From NCBI RefSeq assembly GCF_026003995.1, contig NZ_BPIG01000006.1, forward strand, positions 33,423 through 97,422: 64,000 bases of DNA, given 5' to 3'. Below are positions 61,145 to 64,000 of this stretch, piece after piece (position 1 is the stretch's first letter; every line of letters begins with the position of its first letter). The notes below the pieces were generated by a model that did not search any database, was not told where the DNA came from, and worked only from the letters and a program-made list of their open reading frames with translations. A program made the translations under genes and the position numbers. Origin of the DNA: Tepidiforma sp. GTDB taxonomy: Bacteria; Chloroflexota; Dehalococcoidia; Tepidiformales; Tepidiformaceae.

Positions 61145-62419
61145 TTAGTCGCCGCCCGCCGGCCGCGGTAGCGTCTCCGCCTCGACGTCGATGGCGGGCG
61201 CGCCCGGCCGCAGCGGCACCGATGCCGCCCACGCGGCCCCGATGATCGCCAGCACGCCCGCCGCCATCACCCCCAGCGTCTCCCGCTCGCCAATCCGGTC
61301 CGCGAGCGCGCCGAAGGGATACGCCACCAGCCCGTTCACGCCCCACGCCAGCATCGTCAGCGACATCACCCGGCCGTGGTACGCCGGCTCCGCCTCCCGC
61401 ATCACGATCGCGTTGTTCAGCACCTGGAACGCGCCCGTCCCCGCGCCGATCGCCAGCATCGCCAGCATCGCGACGGCGAAGTTCGGCGCCGCCGCCAGCA
61501 GGATGAGCGACAGCCCGAGGACGGCGCCGCCCGCCGCCATCAAGGTCCACGCATGCCGCGAACCGGCCGCGCCCGCCACCGCCAGCGACACGACGAAGCC
61601 GCTCGCTGCGCCCGCCGCCATCAGCAGCGCCATGTCCTTCGAGGAGCGCCCCAGCTCGTTCTCGAGGAACCCCGGCAGCACCACGAAATACGAAAACCCC
61701 GCCATGATCACGCCGATGAACGTCACCACCGCGAGCATCAGCCGCTTCCGCTCCCGGATGTGCCGCATCCCCAGCGCCATGTCCTGTCGGAACGACCGCC
61801 CGCCCCGCGCCACCGCCCGCGAGGGCGGCAGCATCGCAAGGCTCCCGATGACGAAGACGAACAGCCCCGCCATGAACAGGTAGGTGCCGCCCGTCCCGAC
61901 GAACGACAGCCCGATCAGGCCCGCCGCGATGAACGGCCCGATGACCCGCGTCAGCGTCATCCCCACCTGCTGCAGCGCGATGCCGTTCGGCAGGTCCTTC
62001 GGCGGCAGCAGCTCGCCGATCCACGCCTGCCGCGCCGGCCCGATGAACGAGAACACCGCCCCCATCACGAGCGTCGAGAGCGCCAGCAGCGGGATCGTGA
62101 TGAGGTCGAAGATGATGAGCAGGCCGACCGCCGCGAAGTTCAGCCCGATGATCGTCTGCCCGGCGAACAGCATCCGCCGCTTCGGAAACCGGTCGGCCAC
62201 CACGCCGCCGAACGGCGACACGAGGATCGTCGCCAGCCCCATCCCGAGCGAGACGAACCCCACCGCCCCGTTCCGCCCGGTGAGGTCGAACGCCACCACC
62301 GCCTGCACCACCGACGACATCATGAACGCGAGGAACGCCAGCGACGTCCCGATCCAGAGCACCCGGTAGTCCCGGTACTCCAGCGCCTTGAACGTCCGCG
62401 CGAACCACGCCCCGACCAT
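61145..62419 (-). CDS. MFS transporter
   Basis: 424 aa, about 12 TM helices. Looks like the enterobactin-exporter/MFS_3 type: WIGTSLAFLAFMMSSVVQAVVAFDLTGRNGAVGFVSLGMGLATILVSPFGGVVADRFPKRRMLFAGQ contains the conserved loop 2-3 motif. The central loop and the second half repeat the arrangement. Substrate unknown. TAGGAT 7 bases upstream supports ATG 62419. Confidence 0.88.
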   Translation of the reverse strand: MVGAWFARTFKALEYRDYRVLWIGTSLAFLAFMMSSVVQAVVAFDLTGRNGAVGFVSLGMGLATILVSPFGGVVADRFPKRRMLFAGQTIIGLNFAAVGLLIIFDLITIPLLALSTLVMGAVFSFIGPARQAWIGELLPPKDLPNGIALQQVGMTLTRVIGPFIAAGLIGLSFVGTGGTYLFMAGLFVFVIGSLAMLPPSRAVARGGRSFRQDMALGMRHIRERKRLMLAVVTFIGVIMAGFSYFVVLPGFLENELGRSSKDMALLMAAGAASGFVVSLAVAGAAGSRHAWTLMAAGGAVLGLSLILLAAAPNFAVAMLAMLAIGAGTGAFQVLNNAIVMREAEPAYHGRVMSLTMLAWGVNGLVAYPFGALADRIGERETLGVMAAGVLAIIGAAWAASVPLRPGAPAIDVEAETLPRPAGGD

Positions 62420-62426
62420 TCACCGC

Positions 62427-62432
62427 ATCCTA
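62427..62432 (-). promoter_or_regulatory. -10 element TAGGAT for MFS gene
   Basis: Minus-strand TAGGAT lies 7 bases before ATG 62419, predicting a leaderless mRNA. Confidence 0.5.
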
Positions 62433-62464
62433 ACGGTATGGGGTCGGCCCTGCCACCCTTCGCG

Positions 62465-63724
62465 CTACACGAACCCGCGCAGCTGGATCGCCCGCGCCAC
62501 CCGTTCGAGCCCGATGTCGAACGCCGCGTCCCGCGGCTGCGTGCCGTCCCGCGCCGCCCGCGTCATCAGCTCGTCGAACGTCGCCACCATCTTCTTCTCC
62601 AGCTCCTCGAGCACCCGCTCCAGCGGCCACCGGAACTGCTGGATGTTCTGCGTCCATTCGAAGTACGACACCGTCACGCCGCCCGCGTTCGCGAGGATGT
62701 CCGGCAGCACGAGCACCTTCCGCGCCCGCAGGATGGCATCGCCCTCCGGCGTCACCGGGTGGTTCGCCGCCTCCACCACCACCCGCGCCTTCACCCGGCC
62801 CGCGTTCTCGCCGGTGATTACCTCGCCGATCGCTGCCGGCACGAGGTAGTCGCAGTCCAGCTCCAGCAGCGCCTCGTTGGTGATCGGTTCCGCCGGTTCG
62901 AACCCCGCCACGCTGCCGGCCACCGAGAACCACCGGTCGAGCGCCGCCACGTCGATCCCGTCCGGGTTGTACACCCCGCCCTTCACGTCGCTCACGGCGA
63001 TGACCTTGAAGCCCATCTCGCCCGCCACCCGCGCCGTCCAGCTGCCGACGTTGCCGTATCCCTGGATCGCGACCCGGATATCCTGCGGCGCGACCCGCTC
63101 CATCCGCGCCAGCTCCCGCATGCAGATCGCCACGCCGCGCCCCGTGGCCTGGTCCCGGCCGTAGCTGCCGCCCAGCTCCACCGGCTTCCCGGTCACGATG
63201 CCCGGCGTGTAGCCGTACCGCGCCCCGTAGGCGTCCATCATCCAGGCCATCGTCTGCTGGTTCGTCCCCATATCCGGCGCCGGGATGTCCCGGTTCACCC
63301 CCAGCACCATGCCGATGTGCTGCGTGTAGGTGCGCGTCAGCCGGTTCAGCTCCGTCTCGCTCATGTGCGTCGGGTCGCACATCACGCCGCCCTTCGCGCC
63401 CCCGAACGGCAAGTCCATCAGCGCGCACTTGTAGGTCATCAGCATCGCCAGCGCGCGCACCTCGTCGAGGTCCGCCCTGGGGTGGAAGCGCACCCCGCCC
63501 TTGTACGGCCCCCGTGCCCCGTTGTGCTGCACCCGGTAGCCCTCGAAGATCCGCAGCGTCCGGTCGTCCATCCGGACCGGCACCTGCGCGCGCACCTCCC
63601 GCCACGACGTGCGCAGCAGGTCCACCACGTCCGGCGGCGTGCGCAGGCGGTCGGCCGCCGCCAGCACGCCCTGCAGCACCGACTCCGTCGGCGAAACCGG
63701 CCGCGGTTCGCTCGTCGTGGTCAT
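62465..63724 (-). CDS. gdhA: Glutamate dehydrogenase (Glu/Leu/Phe/Val dehydrogenase family)
   Basis: 419 aa, the hexameric short type. GPYKGGVRFHPRADLDEVRALAMLMTYKCALMDLPFGGAKGGVMCDP holds the substrate lysines; PAPDMGTNQQTMAWMMDAYGARYG and the Rossmann motif VAIQGYGNVGSWTARVAGEMGFKVIAVSD follow. Interconverts glutamate and 2-oxoglutarate. Cofactor preference is not assigned. GGAGGT precedes the ATG. Confidence 0.93.
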   Translation of the reverse strand: MTTTSEPRPVSPTESVLQGVLAAADRLRTPPDVVDLLRTSWREVRAQVPVRMDDRTLRIFEGYRVQHNGARGPYKGGVRFHPRADLDEVRALAMLMTYKCALMDLPFGGAKGGVMCDPTHMSETELNRLTRTYTQHIGMVLGVNRDIPAPDMGTNQQTMAWMMDAYGARYGYTPGIVTGKPVELGGSYGRDQATGRGVAICMRELARMERVAPQDIRVAIQGYGNVGSWTARVAGEMGFKVIAVSDVKGGVYNPDGIDVAALDRWFSVAGSVAGFEPAEPITNEALLELDCDYLVPAAIGEVITGENAGRVKARVVVEAANHPVTPEGDAILRARKVLVLPDILANAGGVTVSYFEWTQNIQQFRWPLERVLEELEKKMVATFDELMTRAARDGTQPRDAAFDIGLERVARAIQLRGFV

Positions 63725-63808
63725 CGCGCTACACCTCCGAAAGCCAGCCTGCCGGCAAGCCTACACCCGCGCTGGCCTTGCCGCGCCCTCCGCGTCAAAC
63801 TCTCCGCC

Positions 63809-64000
63809 ATGGCCCGCGTCTTCATCACCCGCGCCGTCCCCGGCCGCGCCGTCGAACAGCTCGAGGCCGCCGGCCACGCCGTCGAAACCTGGCCCGGCGA
63901 CCTCCCTCCGCCGCCCGCCGACCTCGCCGCCGCGCTCGCCCGCAGCGACGCCGTCATGGCGATGGTCGTCGATCGCATCACGCCGGAGATGCTCGCCGCA
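63809..64000 (+). CDS. 2-hydroxyacid dehydrogenase, N-terminal part (3' truncated by window edge)
   Basis: The first 64 codons from ATG 63809: MARVFITRAVPGRAVEQLEAAG ... RSDAVMAMVVDRITPEMLAA. This matches the start of glyoxylate/hydroxypyruvate reductases of the D-2-hydroxyacid dehydrogenase family. The catalytic and NAD-binding regions lie outside the window. Confidence 0.8.
   Translation, partial: MARVFITRAVPGRAVEQLEAAGHAVETWPGDLPPPPADLAAALARSDAVMAMVVDRITPEMLAA

Overview
The window is a GC-rich (well above 65% by eye), gene-dense bacterial chromosome segment of about 80 genes, with short or overlapping gene junctions and GTG starts used freely. Gene content points to Chloroflexota, most plausibly a Dehalococcoidia/Tepidiforma-like thermophile. 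The signs are an F420-type luciferase-like oxidoreductase, AidB-like acyl-CoA dehydrogenase, CaiB/BaiF CoA-transferase, a methylmalonyl-CoA-mutase-type large subunit, split transketolase, CtaG-type oxidase assembly, a MoxR/Bat operon and DnaD/DnaI-like primosome genes. This assignment is inference from gene families; no rRNA or other marker is present, and I saw no tRNA, CRISPR array or insertion sequence.

Layout. 1-3.0 kb: 3' part of dnaB, a DnaD-like gene and a helicase-loader-like protein with two tandem AAA+ modules. 3.0-5.6 kb: a small membrane protein, moaD-moaE-nudix (minus) and comF. 5.55-5.64 kb: a perfect-phase 12-unit heptanucleotide repeat. 5.7-11.9 kb: MoxR, DUF58, BatD-like, BatA-like and a fused BatB-BatC protein, then a GerMN lipoprotein. 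11.9-21.9 kb: mixed metabolism and regulation, including CtaG, YajQ, a frame-broken acyl-CoA mutase, an aminotransferase, a frame-broken DinB protein, PanE, an LLM oxidoreductase, a phosphatase, an SDR and a GNAT. 22.0-28.6 kb: an EAL-CBS-GGDEF protein, TetR, FolE, a second EAL protein, FAH and others. 28.6-34.3 kb: an AidB-like dehydrogenase divergent from a galactokinase - nucleotidyltransferase - GH36 alpha-galactosidase operon. 34.3-44.5 kb: flavin and redox proteins, an alkyltransferase-like protein, a CoA-transferase, a small zinc protein facing an HxlR regulator, Bcp, split transketolase, an S9 peptidase, HIT and YqeK-like HD proteins. 44.6-54.5 kb: a twelve-gene flagellar basal body/hook operon (fliF to flgE). 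54.6-64.0 kb: a beta-propeller, a zinc-finger protein, enoyl-CoA hydratase, RDD and other membrane proteins, an HExxH membrane protein, VanZ, MFS, glutamate dehydrogenase and the start of a 2-hydroxyacid dehydrogenase.

How parts may work together. The flagellar operon sits in the same window as two EAL proteins (one with a GGDEF-like domain) and YajQ, so a c-di-GMP link to motility is plausible. The galK-type operon would release and phosphorylate galactose, but no galT or galE is adjacent; the nucleotidyltransferase between them may stand in.

The strongest non-genic pattern concerns promoters. Eighteen genes have a TAnnnT-like hexamer ending only 6-8 bases before the start codon, which predicts widespread leaderless transcription. 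At three divergent gene pairs the two -10 elements overlap on opposite strands. Three single-base frame breaks, all in short G or C runs, lie in two otherwise intact genes and may be sequence errors.
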